Source of the DNA: Peptococcaceae bacterium UBA7702
GTDB lineage: Bacteria > Bacillota > Dehalobacteriia > UBA7702
Length of the DNA stretch: 64,000 nt
NCBI GenBank assembly: GCA_002482535.1
Contig: DLGE01000001.1
Span: 469,513-533,512, forward strand
Direction of reading: 5' to 3'
A program made the translations under genes and the position numbers. Below, piece after piece: positions 15,947 through 25,685 of this stretch. The notes beneath the pieces were generated by a model. It was not told where the DNA came from, did not search any database, and saw only the letters and a list, made by a program, of their open reading frames with translations. Positions within the stretch are counted from its first letter, which is position 1. Every line of letters begins with the position of its first letter.

Positions 15947-16712
15947 CGACGGTTACCGTTCCCCTGGGATCCACGCCTTGATCCTTGCGTTAAAAGCAGA
16001 GCATGAGTTGACCGTGGCGGTTCCCGCCATGGAACAAAGCGGCAAAAGCCATTGTATCACCTTTTCAGAACCGGTGACCTGTGACCGTTTTTATCTTTCC
16101 GAAGTGGGTCACGATATCCATATGGTTCACGGCACGCCCGCGGACTGTGTACTGATGGCCCTGGACCAGATCATGACGGCAAAGCCGGATCTTGTGATCT
16201 CCGGGATCAATAAGGGCCATAATGCCGGCGGCGCCATTATCTATTCAGGAACGGTTTCCGCCGCTTACGAAGGCGCTTCCAGGGGGATTTCATCCTTTGC
16301 CCTGTCCGCCGACTTTATTGACGCCAACTTTACTTTGGCAGCCAAGATGTTCAAAGCCATGCTACCTACGGTTTTGGAACAGGAACAGGATGAGCTGTTT
16401 TTCTATAACGTCAATTTTCCCAACCTGCCGCTCTCCGCTTTGAAGGGAATTCGCAAGACGACGGTTGCGCGCAGGCAGATTTCAGAGAAGATGGAAAAAC
16501 GGATGGATCCCTTTCAGCGGGAATACTACTGGCGTACTTACGACAGTGAACACTTTGCGAACATTTGTGATGAAGACGGTTCCGATATGCGCGCTCTTCG
16601 TGAGGGCTATATTTCCGTCACACCGCTAAAGCTAAACTATTTTGATGAAAAGAAATTTGAGCGGATGACGGATTTCAGCGATGTCTTTTCGGAAATAAAA
16701 GCCTTGAAATAA
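15924..16712 (+). CDS. surE: 5'/3'-nucleotidase SurE
   Basis: Metal-dependent nucleoside monophosphate phosphatase implicated in stationary-phase survival. It has 262 residues. The N-terminus MKILLVNDDG carries the paired metal-binding aspartates; further family elements are PAMEQSGKSHCIT, GTPADC and SGINKGHNAG with NAGGAIIYSGTVSAA. An ATG two codons earlier is possible, but the MKILLVNDDG start fits the family. The start lies inside lepB, and the 3' end overlaps the convergent flippase gene by 38 nt. Confidence 0.94.
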   Translation: MKILLVNDDGYRSPGIHALILALKAEHELTVAVPAMEQSGKSHCITFSEPVTCDRFYLSEVGHDIHMVHGTPADCVLMALDQIMTAKPDLVISGINKGHNAGGAIIYSGTVSAAYEGASRGISSFALSADFIDANFTLAAKMFKAMLPTVLEQEQDELFFYNVNFPNLPLSALKGIRKTTVARRQISEKMEKRMDPFQREYYWRTYDSEHFANICDEDGSDMRALREGYISVTPLKLNYFDEKKFERMTDFSDVFSEIKALK

Positions 16713-18207
16713 AGTGTTTATCGAAGGCGCCGCTGATCAGCATTGTAAAAAAGTAAACCGTAAGAAAAACACATGCAGACAGGATCATGGATAAGATATC
16801 CGCGATATTTGTCTGCATGATCTGTTTTTCAAAGAACAGCATCACCAGAAGCCCGGCGACACAGGAGATGAGTGGCAGCAGATAGGTCTGGCTAAACCGT
16901 ATTTTACAGCCGGTGACTTTTTTCATGTAACGATATTGCAGCAAAAACATCATCACGTCGTTGAGGATGAAAAGCAGAATCAGCCACTGTATCGAAAAAT
17001 AACCGCTCCAACCTAAGAGAAACAGGGCAATGATGTAAGAAAAATCGGCGATGCAATAGTTGATGAAGATGCGGCGGAAACGGTTTAATCCTTGGAGCAC
17101 CGCCATGACCGGGTGTTGCAGGTAGATGAAAATTCCCCCCAGGCAGAGCAGGGAAAGCATGGGCCCCGCCTCTGGTGAGGCAAAAAGGAGCCTACAGATG
17201 GGTGATGCGTAGTAGTAAAGCAGGGTTAAAATTGGCAGCGCCGTAAATGTGGTGAAACAGAGGCTTTTGGCGATGCGGCGATTGAGCAGCGTTTTGTCAT
17301 GGTAACTGTCGGCGGCCACGATGGCAGGAATCAGGGGCGTCGTCAAAGCGCCGGTGATCACGGCGGGGAGATGCAGTACGGTTAAGGCGACGCCGCTGAA
17401 GAGCCCGAAAAAGGTCGCCGCTTCCGACAGAGTAGCGCCGCCGGCAATCATCGCTTTGGGAATCAAAATGGCCTGACAAGTCACGGTCAAAGTGGCCACG
17501 ATGCGGCTTAAGGTGATGGGTGTGCCCGTCTGTAGCATACGAAAGGCGATTTTGCCTTGGAAACCACCTGTTTTCGGCGGTTTATCACGTTTATAGCGGT
17601 AGAGCAAATAGAGGCCGCCGCCGGTTTCCGCGAGGAAGGTGGCCAGGGAAAGCCCGACGAGGATCATGGAGAGGGAATAGCCTTTGGATAGGAAGAAAAA
17701 GACGATGGCGGTACCGCAAACAATGCGCAGCAACTGTTCCACCACTTGGCTTTTGCCGATCACCGAAGAGCGGTGGGAGCCCTGGAAGTAACCCCTGAGG
17801 GCGGAGAAGATCGAGATGATAAAGATCGAGGGGATCAAGGCGAAGAAGCCGGGGATGATGCGGCCGTCGGTAAAGACGATGTCTTTTATAAAAGGGAAGA
17901 GCAGACAGATGACAACGCTGACGCTTAAACTGTTGATCAGCAGCAACAGGGTGCCTGTCTTTAAGATCGATATCACGCGGTTGGCGTCCCGTTCGGCGCT
18001 GATGAAGTTGGATATGGCCAGCGGCACGCCGAGGGAGGCGACGACCAGCAGGAAGGAAAACAGGGGCGACATCAGTTCCGTAAGTCCCAAGCCCTCGGCG
18101 CCGATGAGCCGGATCAGAATCCCCCGATAGACGAGGCTCATGACCTTTACCGCCAAGTTTGTCGTAATGAGAATGGCAGTACCGTAAATGATTGTTTCTT
18201 TTTTCAT
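16675..18207 (-). CDS. spoVB: SpoVB/MurJ-like lipid flippase (polysaccharide biosynthesis family)
   Basis: A 510-residue MOP-superfamily membrane protein with about 14 hydrophobic segments. The length and the N-terminal plan, including KVMSLVYRGILIRLIG and ALRGYFQGSHRSS near residue 120, match stage V sporulation protein B and its paralogues, which flip undecaprenyl-linked precursors for spore cortex or wall synthesis. The start at MKKETII follows GGTGAAG; a longer frame upstream lacks support. It is monocistronic and antisense to the end of surE. SpoVB against a general PST exporter cannot be settled from one sequence, so the symbol is tentative. Context with spoIVA and spoVM in the same window favours sporulation. 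Confidence 0.75.
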   Translation of the reverse strand: MKKETIIYGTAILITTNLAVKVMSLVYRGILIRLIGAEGLGLTELMSPLFSFLLVVASLGVPLAISNFISAERDANRVISILKTGTLLLLINSLSVSVVICLLFPFIKDIVFTDGRIIPGFFALIPSIFIISIFSALRGYFQGSHRSSVIGKSQVVEQLLRIVCGTAIVFFFLSKGYSLSMILVGLSLATFLAETGGGLYLLYRYKRDKPPKTGGFQGKIAFRMLQTGTPITLSRIVATLTVTCQAILIPKAMIAGGATLSEAATFFGLFSGVALTVLHLPAVITGALTTPLIPAIVAADSYHDKTLLNRRIAKSLCFTTFTALPILTLLYYYASPICRLLFASPEAGPMLSLLCLGGIFIYLQHPVMAVLQGLNRFRRIFINYCIADFSYIIALFLLGWSGYFSIQWLILLFILNDVMMFLLQYRYMKKVTGCKIRFSQTYLLPLISCVAGLLVMLFFEKQIMQTNIADILSMILSACVFLTVYFFTMLISGAFDKHFISRLLFPKRHR

Positions 18208-18338
18208 AGCTTCACCGTTATAAAATACGGTGGCGCGGAAAAAAATATACTGCAAAAAATATCAAAAAATTAAAGGATTTTGGAATTGCACATCAAATAT
18301 ATAATTTGGAAGTTTGCAATTTAATTAGGAGGAACAAC

Positions 18339-20372
18339 ATGAAAGTATATCCGTCAGAGAAAATCAGGAACGTTGTCATTGTAGGTCACCAAGGTACCGG
18401 GAAAACATCAGTGGCGGAATGTATGATTTACAATACCGGCTCACTTTCAAGACTCGGTAAAGTTGATGAAGGAAACTCCGTTTCCGATTATCTGCCCGAA
18501 GAAGCGAAAAAGAAAATTTCGATCAGCACAACGCTGCTGGCATTTGAACATAAAGATCATAAAATCAATTTGTTGGATACCCCCGGCTTCATGGACTTTT
18601 ATGGGGAAGTAAAGGGCAGTCTCCGCATTGCCGACAGCCTGCTTATGGCAGTGGATGCCGTTTCCGGCGCTCAGGTCAGCACCGAATTGATCTGGGAAGA
18701 AGCAGATAAGAGAAAGACTTCCCGCTTCGTTTTGATCAATAAGATGGACAGAGAAAACGCCGATTTTGATAAGGCTTTGGACTCTTTGAAAAATGTGCTC
18801 AGTATGGATATCGTTCCGGTTACCATCCCCATTGGCGCCGGCGAATCCTTTTCCGGTGTTGTGGATCTGATCGAAATGAAAGCCTATGCCTATGAAAACG
18901 GCAAAGCAAAAGAGATTGCGATTCCCGACGATATGGAGGATACCGTTGATTCCTACCGTGAAATGCTCGTGGAAGCGGCAGCCGCCGGCGACGACGAAAT
19001 CATGGAGAAATACCTGGATACCTTGGAGCTAAACGACGCTGAGATCATCAAGGGCTTAAAAGGCGGCGTGAAAAAAGGGGAAGTCGCTCCCGTTTTTGCC
19101 GGCTGCGCCTTCGCCAATATCGGCATTGATAAAGTCGTTGACGCAATCTGCGCCTACGGCCCCAGTCCCGTAGAAGCCAGTGAAGAAGTGGACCCGGAAG
19201 CTCCCTTTGCGGCGCTGATCTTCAAAACCATGACCGACCCCTATGTGGGTAAAATCAGTCTGTTCAAAGTCATGCAGGGCAATTTCAAAGCGGAAGGCGT
19301 GGTATACAACAGTACGAAGGAAGCCGATGAAAAAATCAGTTCCTCCGGTACGATGCTGGGGAAAACCCAAGTGGCTCTCAATGAATTCAAAACGGGTGAT
19401 ATCGGTATGCTGGCAAAAATGCCCCATGCCGGCAGCGGCGATACCCTTTGCACTAAGGGTCATCCCGTGACTTTGACGGGGATTGACTATCCTGTGGCGA
19501 CGCTGACCATCGCCATCGCGCCGAAATCGAAAGCCGACGAAGATAAGCTGGGCAATGCCTTGGCCCGTCTTTTAGAAGAAGACCCCACATTGAAATTGGA
19601 AAAAAGCAAGGAAACAAAACAAACGCTTTTGACCGGTCTCGGCGAGGCCCACGTGGACATTGTCGTGGACCGCTTGGCGAAAAAATTCGGCGTCGATGTG
19701 GAAAAAGAAGAAGTCCGCGTTCCTTACCGGGAAACCATCAAAGGCGCTGCCCGGGATATCCAGGGCCGTCATAAAAAACAGAGCGGTGGGCATGGCCAGT
19801 TCGGCGATATTATCGTCGATATGGAATACAACCCCGACAGTGATTTCGAATTTACCGAAACGATCTTCGGCGGCTCCGTGCCGAAAAACTATATTCCCGC
19901 TGTGGAAAAAGGTTTCCGTGAAGCCATGGTAGAAGGGATTTTGGCTGGCTATCCCGTGACCAATATCAAGGTCAACTTGAAGGACGGTTCCTATCATCCT
20001 GTGGATTCTTCGGAAATGGCCTTTAAGATCGCGGCCTCCTTGGCCTTTAAAAAAGGCTGTGAAGTGGCGAAACCCATTCTTTTAGAGCCCATCATGAATG
20101 TGGAAGTCCTCGTTCCCGATCAGTTCATGGGTGATATTATGGGGGATATGAACAGCCGCCGCGGCAGAATTCTCGGCATGGAAAAATCCGGCAACCTCCA
20201 GAGCATCAAAGCCCAGGCGCCCCTTTCGGAAATGTACAGCTATGCCATTGACCTGCGCTCCATGACCCAAGGCAGAGGCAGCTTCACTATGGAATTCAAT
20301 TCTTACGAAGAACTGCCCCAAAACCTCGCGGATAAAGTCGTGGCCGCGGCGAAGGCCGCCAAGGAAGCGTAA
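18339..20372 (+). CDS. Elongation factor G-like protein (EF-G2 type translational GTPase)
   Basis: A 677-residue paralogue of EF-G with all five domains. G1 is GHQGTGKTS (residue about 14) where canonical EF-G has AHIDAGKTT; G3 is DTPGF and G4 NKMDR. The domain IV region keeps GGHGQFGD and the domain V region keeps the MGDIMGDMNSRRGRI element. The divergent G1 and the isolated position, away from rpsL/rpsG/tuf, mark it as the EF-G-like subgroup (FusA-like, TIGR-type fusA_not) and not the main translocase. The role is unknown; GTPase activity is expected. A strong AGGAGG precedes the chosen ATG; 11 upstream codons in frame are excluded. A TATAAT lies at 18300-18305. Confidence 0.9.
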   Translation: MKVYPSEKIRNVVIVGHQGTGKTSVAECMIYNTGSLSRLGKVDEGNSVSDYLPEEAKKKISISTTLLAFEHKDHKINLLDTPGFMDFYGEVKGSLRIADSLLMAVDAVSGAQVSTELIWEEADKRKTSRFVLINKMDRENADFDKALDSLKNVLSMDIVPVTIPIGAGESFSGVVDLIEMKAYAYENGKAKEIAIPDDMEDTVDSYREMLVEAAAAGDDEIMEKYLDTLELNDAEIIKGLKGGVKKGEVAPVFAGCAFANIGIDKVVDAICAYGPSPVEASEEVDPEAPFAALIFKTMTDPYVGKISLFKVMQGNFKAEGVVYNSTKEADEKISSSGTMLGKTQVALNEFKTGDIGMLAKMPHAGSGDTLCTKGHPVTLTGIDYPVATLTIAIAPKSKADEDKLGNALARLLEEDPTLKLEKSKETKQTLLTGLGEAHVDIVVDRLAKKFGVDVEKEEVRVPYRETIKGAARDIQGRHKKQSGGHGQFGDIIVDMEYNPDSDFEFTETIFGGSVPKNYIPAVEKGFREAMVEGILAGYPVTNIKVNLKDGSYHPVDSSEMAFKIAASLAFKKGCEVAKPILLEPIMNVEVLVPDQFMGDIMGDMNSRRGRILGMEKSGNLQSIKAQAPLSEMYSYAIDLRSMTQGRGSFTMEFNSYEELPQNLADKVVAAAKAAKEA

Positions 20373-20415
20373 AAGCTTCGATCGTTTGATAGGATATATA
20401 ATAATGGAATATATT

Positions 20416-20447
20416 AAGAGGACCGAATCTTCCGATTCGGTCCTCTT
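20416..20447 (+). terminator. Hairpin after the EF-G-like gene (possible terminator)
   Basis: A 14-bp perfect inverted repeat with a 4-nt loop, 43 nt past the stop codon. The following bases are TTCGC without a T run, so termination would be weak or Rho-dependent; it could also stabilise the 3' end. Confidence 0.5.
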
Positions 20448-20569
20448 CGCTATGGGAAGGGCCTTAACGTACCCCAAAATGGTGGTATTTTGTCGTTGAT
20501 TGCTCCTTTTGAGGTATGGCTTCGTCGGTTTGTTCATATGATTTAAGAAAAAAGACGGAGCGCAATGAT

Positions 20570-21280
20570 ATGGGTTTATCCGAGGTTTTGGTGATCAGTA
20601 CGGCGGCAGGATTGGCGACGACCGTCGGCGGTCTCATCGCGACGCTGCTGCCTGTAAAAAATGAAAAATGCCTCGTTTTCTTGCTGGGCTTTGCCGGCGG
20701 TGTTATGGTGGGTTTGTCCCTCTTTCAGTTGATGCCAGAGGCCTACTTTTTCGCCAACAGTCTTTTTTCCGTCGGTTTCGGCTTTACCGTTGGCATTCTT
20801 TTGATGGCGTTTCTCGCACAATTGACGACGACAAAATGTCAGAGTGGTGTTTCTTCCTGTGAAAATTTTCGAGAAACGGGGCTTTTCATCTGTCTGGCCA
20901 TTGCTCTGCACAATTTTCCTGAAGGCATCGCCGTCGGCGTCGGTTTTGTCAGCGGCAATGATTTGGGCTTCATGATTGCTTTCGCGATGATGTTGCATAA
21001 CATTCCAGAGGGCATCGGTATCGGCGCGCCGTTGAAGAAAAGCGGTTTGCAAACCTGGACGATTCTATTGCTCACCACAGCGGCGGGTTTTGTGACCCCC
21101 CTCGGCGCTTCCATTGGCTGGTGGTTGGGAAATATCTCCATGCAGGTGTTAAGCTGGGCTATGGGTTTGGCCGCCGGCGCTATGGTCTATGTTTCTTTTA
21201 CCAAGTTATTCATATACGGCGCCCGCTGGAATGAGTTTGGCATTTTTTGCGGCATCTTGCTGACATTCATCATCGCCTAA
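20570..21280 (+). CDS. ZIP-family divalent metal transporter
   Basis: A 236-residue inner-membrane protein with about eight hydrophobic segments. Two metal-site helices carry the ZIP signatures: HNFPEGIAVG (near residue 124) and HNIPEGIGIG (near 156), whose His and Glu residues bind Zn, Fe or Mn. It resembles the bacterial ZupT/GufA group; uptake of zinc or iron is the family role. The start was set at MGLSEVL, 11 nt after a GGAG, dropping 18 non-conserved codons upstream. Single gene between hairpins. Confidence 0.9.
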   Translation: MGLSEVLVISTAAGLATTVGGLIATLLPVKNEKCLVFLLGFAGGVMVGLSLFQLMPEAYFFANSLFSVGFGFTVGILLMAFLAQLTTTKCQSGVSSCENFRETGLFICLAIALHNFPEGIAVGVGFVSGNDLGFMIAFAMMLHNIPEGIGIGAPLKKSGLQTWTILLLTTAAGFVTPLGASIGWWLGNISMQVLSWAMGLAAGAMVYVSFTKLFIYGARWNEFGIFCGILLTFIIA

Positions 21281-21388
21281 CGAATCAGTATGGCTCATCA
21301 TCTCTTATGTTAAGATGATAAAGAAATGTTATCCGTTATAAAAATGTGGTATGGCCCGTAAAAATAGATTTATTTTTCGGGTGACTTA

Positions 21389-21397
21389 TGATATAAT
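21389..21397 (+). promoter_or_regulatory. Extended -10 promoter of the amidohydrolase-pyc operon
   Basis: TGATATAAT gives an extended -10 (TGn plus TATAAT) about 38 nt before the start; the -35 position is a poor TTTATT. A preceding AT-rich inverted repeat (CCCG..CGGG, 21356-21382) may end the ZIP transcript. Confidence 0.5.
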
Positions 21398-21434
21398 AAA
21401 CTAATATTACTATACGCTACAGAGAGGGAACTTG

Positions 21435-22247
21435 ATGAAATACCTGGATACCCATTGCCACGTTTTTCCCGACGAGATCGCCCAACGGGCCATGGCCGTA
21501 CTGACCAATAACTGTGATTATAAACCTGTCACCGACGGTACCTTAGCCGATACGTTAGAAAAACAGCGTTCCTGGGGCTGCCATCAGTTTGTGATGCTGG
21601 ATATCGCGACTTCCCCGGAGTCGGTGGGAAAAGTCAATGATTTTTTGATCGCTCACAACGATAATCGCAGGATTTTTTCTTTCGGTACGATTCATCCGGC
21701 CTTTCAGGATTATCGGAATGAGCTTTCCCGGTTGGAAGCGGCGAAAATCAAAGGCATTAAATTTCACAGCGGCTATCAAAACTTCGTCATGGATGACAAA
21801 ACAATGTATCCGATTTACGAAGAAATTGTGAAACGTAATATGATTCTTCTGTTCCACGGTGGTTACGATCCCGGTTTTGAGGGTACGGACACCTGTTACG
21901 CCAATCGCTGCGCCGCCCTTGTGCAGGATTTTAAGGGCGCAAAGATCATCCTGGCGCATATGGGAGATGTATGGGATAACCGTCTTTCCATGGAGTATCT
22001 CATCGGAACCGACGTTTATTTCGATATTTCCATGGCCACCCTCCATATGCCGATATCTCAGATGGAGCAGCTGATTACGGCCCATGGCGTGGACAAGTTC
22101 CTTTATGCCACGGATTCTCCTTGGTCGGACGGGTTATCCGTTCAGAGAACCGTGGAATCTTTGCATATCAGCGAAGCGGATAAAGAAAAGATCTTTTATA
22201 AAAACGCAGTAAAACTACTGGGAATCAAGGAAGGAGATGTTGTATGA
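21435..22247 (+). CDS. Amidohydrolase family 2 metal-dependent hydrolase/decarboxylase
   Basis: A 270-residue TIM-barrel protein of the amidohydrolase-2 family. Metal-ligand motifs are visible: DTHCH at residue 4-8, KFHSG near 115, LLFHGG near 140, LAHMGD near 178 and ATDSPW near 227. Members include decarboxylases and lactone or amide hydrolases, and the substrate is not deducible. It overlaps pyruvate carboxylase by 4 nt (ATGA), so the two are translationally coupled, suggesting a linked role in carboxylate metabolism. The ATG after the TTG codon is taken as start; GAGAGGGA lies upstream. Confidence 0.82.
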   Translation: MKYLDTHCHVFPDEIAQRAMAVLTNNCDYKPVTDGTLADTLEKQRSWGCHQFVMLDIATSPESVGKVNDFLIAHNDNRRIFSFGTIHPAFQDYRNELSRLEAAKIKGIKFHSGYQNFVMDDKTMYPIYEEIVKRNMILLFHGGYDPGFEGTDTCYANRCAALVQDFKGAKIILAHMGDVWDNRLSMEYLIGTDVYFDISMATLHMPISQMEQLITAHGVDKFLYATDSPWSDGLSVQRTVESLHISEADKEKIFYKNAVKLLGIKEGDVV

Positions 22248-25200
22248 TGAAAAAAATCAACCGACTGCTTGTAGCCAACCGAGGAGAAATCGCCATTCGT
22301 ATTTACCGCGCGGCAAATGACCTTTCCATCACGACGATCGGCGTTTATTCCAAGGAAGATAAATATAATCTCTTTCGCACAAAGGCCGATGAGGCTTATT
22401 TGCTGGGGGAAATGAGTGGCCCTTTGGCGGCATATCTCGATATTGACCTACTCATTCATTTGGCAAAAAAGGAAAAAGTGGATGCCATCCATCCCGGTTA
22501 CGGTTTTCTCTCGGAAAATCCAGAATTTGCCCGGGCTTGCGAAAGAGAAGGCATTCTTTTTGTCGGCCCTCCCTCCCATGTGCTGGAGCAGATGGGAGAC
22601 AAAATCAAGGCCAAGGAGATCGCCAAAAAATGCGGTGTGAAAACGATCCCCGGCAGTGAGCATCCGCTGAAAGACGCGGAAGAGGCCAGAAAACTGGCCC
22701 TGGAATACGGTCTGCCCGTGATCTTAAAGGCTGCCGCCGGCGGCGGCGGACGCGGTATGCGTCTGATTGAAGACATTGATGAAATAGAAGACGCTTTTAA
22801 AATGGTGAAAAGCGAGGCGGGAAAGGCTTTTGCCAACGACGACATTTTCATGGAAAAATACCTCGTCAACCCGAAACATATTGAAGTGCAGATTTTGGCG
22901 GACCAGTACGGCAATGTGGTGCATCTTTTTGAAAGAGACTGCTCCGTACAGCGTCGTTACCAGAAGGTCGTGGAATATGCGCCGGCTTTTTCCGTGGACG
23001 AAGGGATTCGTGAAAAACTCCACCGGGACGCCGTTAAAATTTCCGAGGAAATTGGTTATGTCAACGCCGGTACCGTAGAATTCCTCGTGGACGAAGAGGG
23101 TAACCACTATTTCATTGAAATGAACCCCCGTATTCAGGTGGAACATACGGTGACGGAAATGGTTACCGGCATCGACCTGGTTCAGGCCCAGTTGCTCATC
23201 GCCGAAGGCCATGCTCTTGATTCCGAGGAAATCGACATCAAATCCCAGGAGGATATCCCCTTAAACGGCTATTCCATTCAGTGCCGTATCACAACGGAGG
23301 ATCCCAAAAATAATTTTGCCCCGGACTACGGTAAGATTACAACCTACCGTAGCGGCGGCGGTTTTGGCGTGCGCCTCGATGCCGGGAACGCCTATTCCGG
23401 TGCGGAAATTACCCCATATTACGACAGTTTGCTGGTGAAAATCACCACCCATGACCGTACTTTTGCCGGCGCCATTCGCAAATCGTTGCGCTCCATTGCG
23501 GAAATTCGCATTCGCGGTGTCAAAACGAACACCGCCTTTATCGCCAATATTTTGCGTCATGAAACGTTTCGCAACGGCAAAGCTTATACGAAATTTATTG
23601 ACAGTACGCCGTCGTTATTTGAAATTGAAAAGCCCCGGGACCGTGGCACCAAGATTTTGAAATACCTTGCCAATAAGACGGTTAACGAAGGTTGTCATAA
23701 ACTGCAAATTTACGAACAACCCCGTATCCCCGAAGTCAGTCCGGAACCGCCGGTAAGGGGTTTGAAGTACGTTTTGGATAACGAAGGCCCTGAAGCGGTG
23801 AAGCAGTGGATTCTCGATCAGAAAAAACTGCTTGTCACCGATACGACCTTCCGTGACGCCCACCAATCACTTCTTGCGACGCGGGTGCGCAGCTACGATT
23901 TTTATAAAATTGCCCAACCCACGGCCCACATTTTACAGGACGCCTTTTCTTTGGAAATGTGGGGCGGCGCCACCTTTGACGTGGCCTACCGCTTTCTCCA
24001 CGAATCGCCCTGGGAGCGTCTGGATAAGCTGAGAAAGCTGATTCCCAACATTCCCTTTCAGATGCTGTTGCGCGGCGCCAACGCCGTGGGCTATACCAAC
24101 TATCCCGATAATGTGATTCGCGAATTCATCCGGGAAAGCGCCAAAAGCGGCATCGATGTGTTTCGTGTTTTCGACTCCTTAAACTGGCTGCCCGGCATGG
24201 ATTTGGCCATTGAGGAGGTCTTAAAATCCGGTAAAATCGCCGAAGGCGCCATTTGTTATACCGGTGATATTCTTGATCCCAGCCGGGATAAATACACCCT
24301 GAAATACTATGTGGACCTGGCCAAAGAAATTGAAAAACGCGGCGTACAGATTTTGGCGATCAAGGATATGTCCGGTTTGCTGAAACCATACGCGGCCAAA
24401 AAGCTCGTTTCCGCGCTGAAGGATGAAATCTCCCTTCCGATTCATCTCCATACCCACGATACCAGCGGAAACCAGATTGCCGCTTTCTTGCTGGCCACGG
24501 AATCCGGCGTTGATATCATCGATACGGCGATCAGCAGTCTTGCCGGTCAGACCAGTCATCCGTCGTTGAATTCCATCGTCGCCGCCTTAGCGGGTCAGGA
24601 ACGCGACACCGGCCTCGATTTGGAAGAATTGCAGAAGCTTTCCGATTACTGGGAAGACGTGCGTCCTTATTATCATAGCTTTGAGGGGGCGATCAAGAGC
24701 CCGGCGACGGACATTTACCGCTACGAAATTCCCGGCGGTCAGTATACGAACTTGAAACCCCAGGTGGAAAGCGTTGGCTTGGGTCACAGATTCAAAGAAG
24801 TCAAAGAAAAATACAGAGAAGTCAACGAAATTCTTGGAGATATCGTCAAGGTGACGCCCTCCTCGAAAATGGTGGGGGATCTCGCCATCTTTATGGTCCA
24901 GAACAATCTTGACAAAGACAACATCGCGGAAAAAGCGAAAACCCTTAATTTCCCCGATTCCGTTGTCAGCTATTTCAAGGGCATGATGGGGCAACCCTTA
25001 GGCGGCTTTCCTGAAGACCTACAAAAAGCCGTACTCAAGGGGGAAGAACCGATCACCTGCCGTCCCGGCGAGCTGCTGCCTTCGGTGGATCTTGAGGCAG
25101 TAAAAGAGCAGATCTCCGGTTTGAATGAAAACATCGATAATATCGACCGCGCGGTCATCAGCTGGTGCCTCTATCCCAAAGTGACGGAAGAATATATCCG

Positions 25201-25672
25201 TCATCGCGAAGAATACGATGATCTTAGCCGCTTGCCCAGCCACGTCTTTTTTGACGGTCTGATGGCAGGGGAAAAAATGGAAGTGGAGATCGAAAAAGGG
25301 AAGACCTTGATCATCAAATTTATCGGTCTTGGTGATTTAAACGACGATGGCACCAGAAACGTGATCTATGAAATGAACGGCGCTCAACGGGAGATCACCA
25401 TCAAAGATAAAAACGCCGTCAGCATTGTCAAGGAAGTCGTCTTGGCAGATCAGAAAAACCCCGGACACGTCGCCGCGTCTCTTCCCGGCGCCGTATCCTC
25501 CATTCTCGTTGAAGTTGGCGACGAAATCAAAGAAAACCAGACTGTCGCCATGATGGAAGCCATGAAAATGGAAACCAATATCACCGCGGGGAAAGCGGGG
25601 ATCGTTTCCGAAATCCGGGTGGTTGCCGGCGATACGGTACAGGCCGGAGAATTGATTATGGTGATCGAATAA
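22244..25672 (+). CDS. pyc: Pyruvate carboxylase
   Basis: ATP- and biotin-dependent carboxylation of pyruvate to oxaloacetate. At 1142 residues it is the full single-chain form. The biotin carboxylase domain (about 1-460) contains AANRGEIAIR-like NRGEIA, the ATP-grasp loop AAAGGGGRGMR and EMNPRIQVEH. The carboxyltransferase domain (about 525-800) starts at DTTFRDAHQS and includes the metal motif HLHTHDTSG. The PYC/OADA tetramerisation region follows, and the C-terminal biotinyl domain ends with EAMKMET, whose Lys is biotinylated. It feeds oxaloacetate into the reductive branch completed by fumarase and fumarate reductase encoded nearby. Confidence 0.97.
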   Translation: MMKKINRLLVANRGEIAIRIYRAANDLSITTIGVYSKEDKYNLFRTKADEAYLLGEMSGPLAAYLDIDLLIHLAKKEKVDAIHPGYGFLSENPEFARACEREGILFVGPPSHVLEQMGDKIKAKEIAKKCGVKTIPGSEHPLKDAEEARKLALEYGLPVILKAAAGGGGRGMRLIEDIDEIEDAFKMVKSEAGKAFANDDIFMEKYLVNPKHIEVQILADQYGNVVHLFERDCSVQRRYQKVVEYAPAFSVDEGIREKLHRDAVKISEEIGYVNAGTVEFLVDEEGNHYFIEMNPRIQVEHTVTEMVTGIDLVQAQLLIAEGHALDSEEIDIKSQEDIPLNGYSIQCRITTEDPKNNFAPDYGKITTYRSGGGFGVRLDAGNAYSGAEITPYYDSLLVKITTHDRTFAGAIRKSLRSIAEIRIRGVKTNTAFIANILRHETFRNGKAYTKFIDSTPSLFEIEKPRDRGTKILKYLANKTVNEGCHKLQIYEQPRIPEVSPEPPVRGLKYVLDNEGPEAVKQWILDQKKLLVTDTTFRDAHQSLLATRVRSYDFYKIAQPTAHILQDAFSLEMWGGATFDVAYRFLHESPWERLDKLRKLIPNIPFQMLLRGANAVGYTNYPDNVIREFIRESAKSGIDVFRVFDSLNWLPGMDLAIEEVLKSGKIAEGAICYTGDILDPSRDKYTLKYYVDLAKEIEKRGVQILAIKDMSGLLKPYAAKKLVSALKDEISLPIHLHTHDTSGNQIAAFLLATESGVDIIDTAISSLAGQTSHPSLNSIVAALAGQERDTGLDLEELQKLSDYWEDVRPYYHSFEGAIKSPATDIYRYEIPGGQYTNLKPQVESVGLGHRFKEVKEKYREVNEILGDIVKVTPSSKMVGDLAIFMVQNNLDKDNIAEKAKTLNFPDSVVSYFKGMMGQPLGGFPEDLQKAVLKGEEPITCRPGELLPSVDLEAVKEQISGLNENIDNIDRAVISWCLYPKVTEEYIRHREEYDDLSRLPSHVFFDGLMAGEKMEVEIEKGKTLIIKFIGLGDLNDDGTRNVIYEMNGAQREITIKDKNAVSIVKEVVLADQKNPGHVAASLPGAVSSILVEVGDEIKENQTVAMMEAMKMETNITAGKAGIVSEIRVVAGDTVQAGELIMVIE

Positions 25673-25685
25673 AGGAGCGCTTAAC

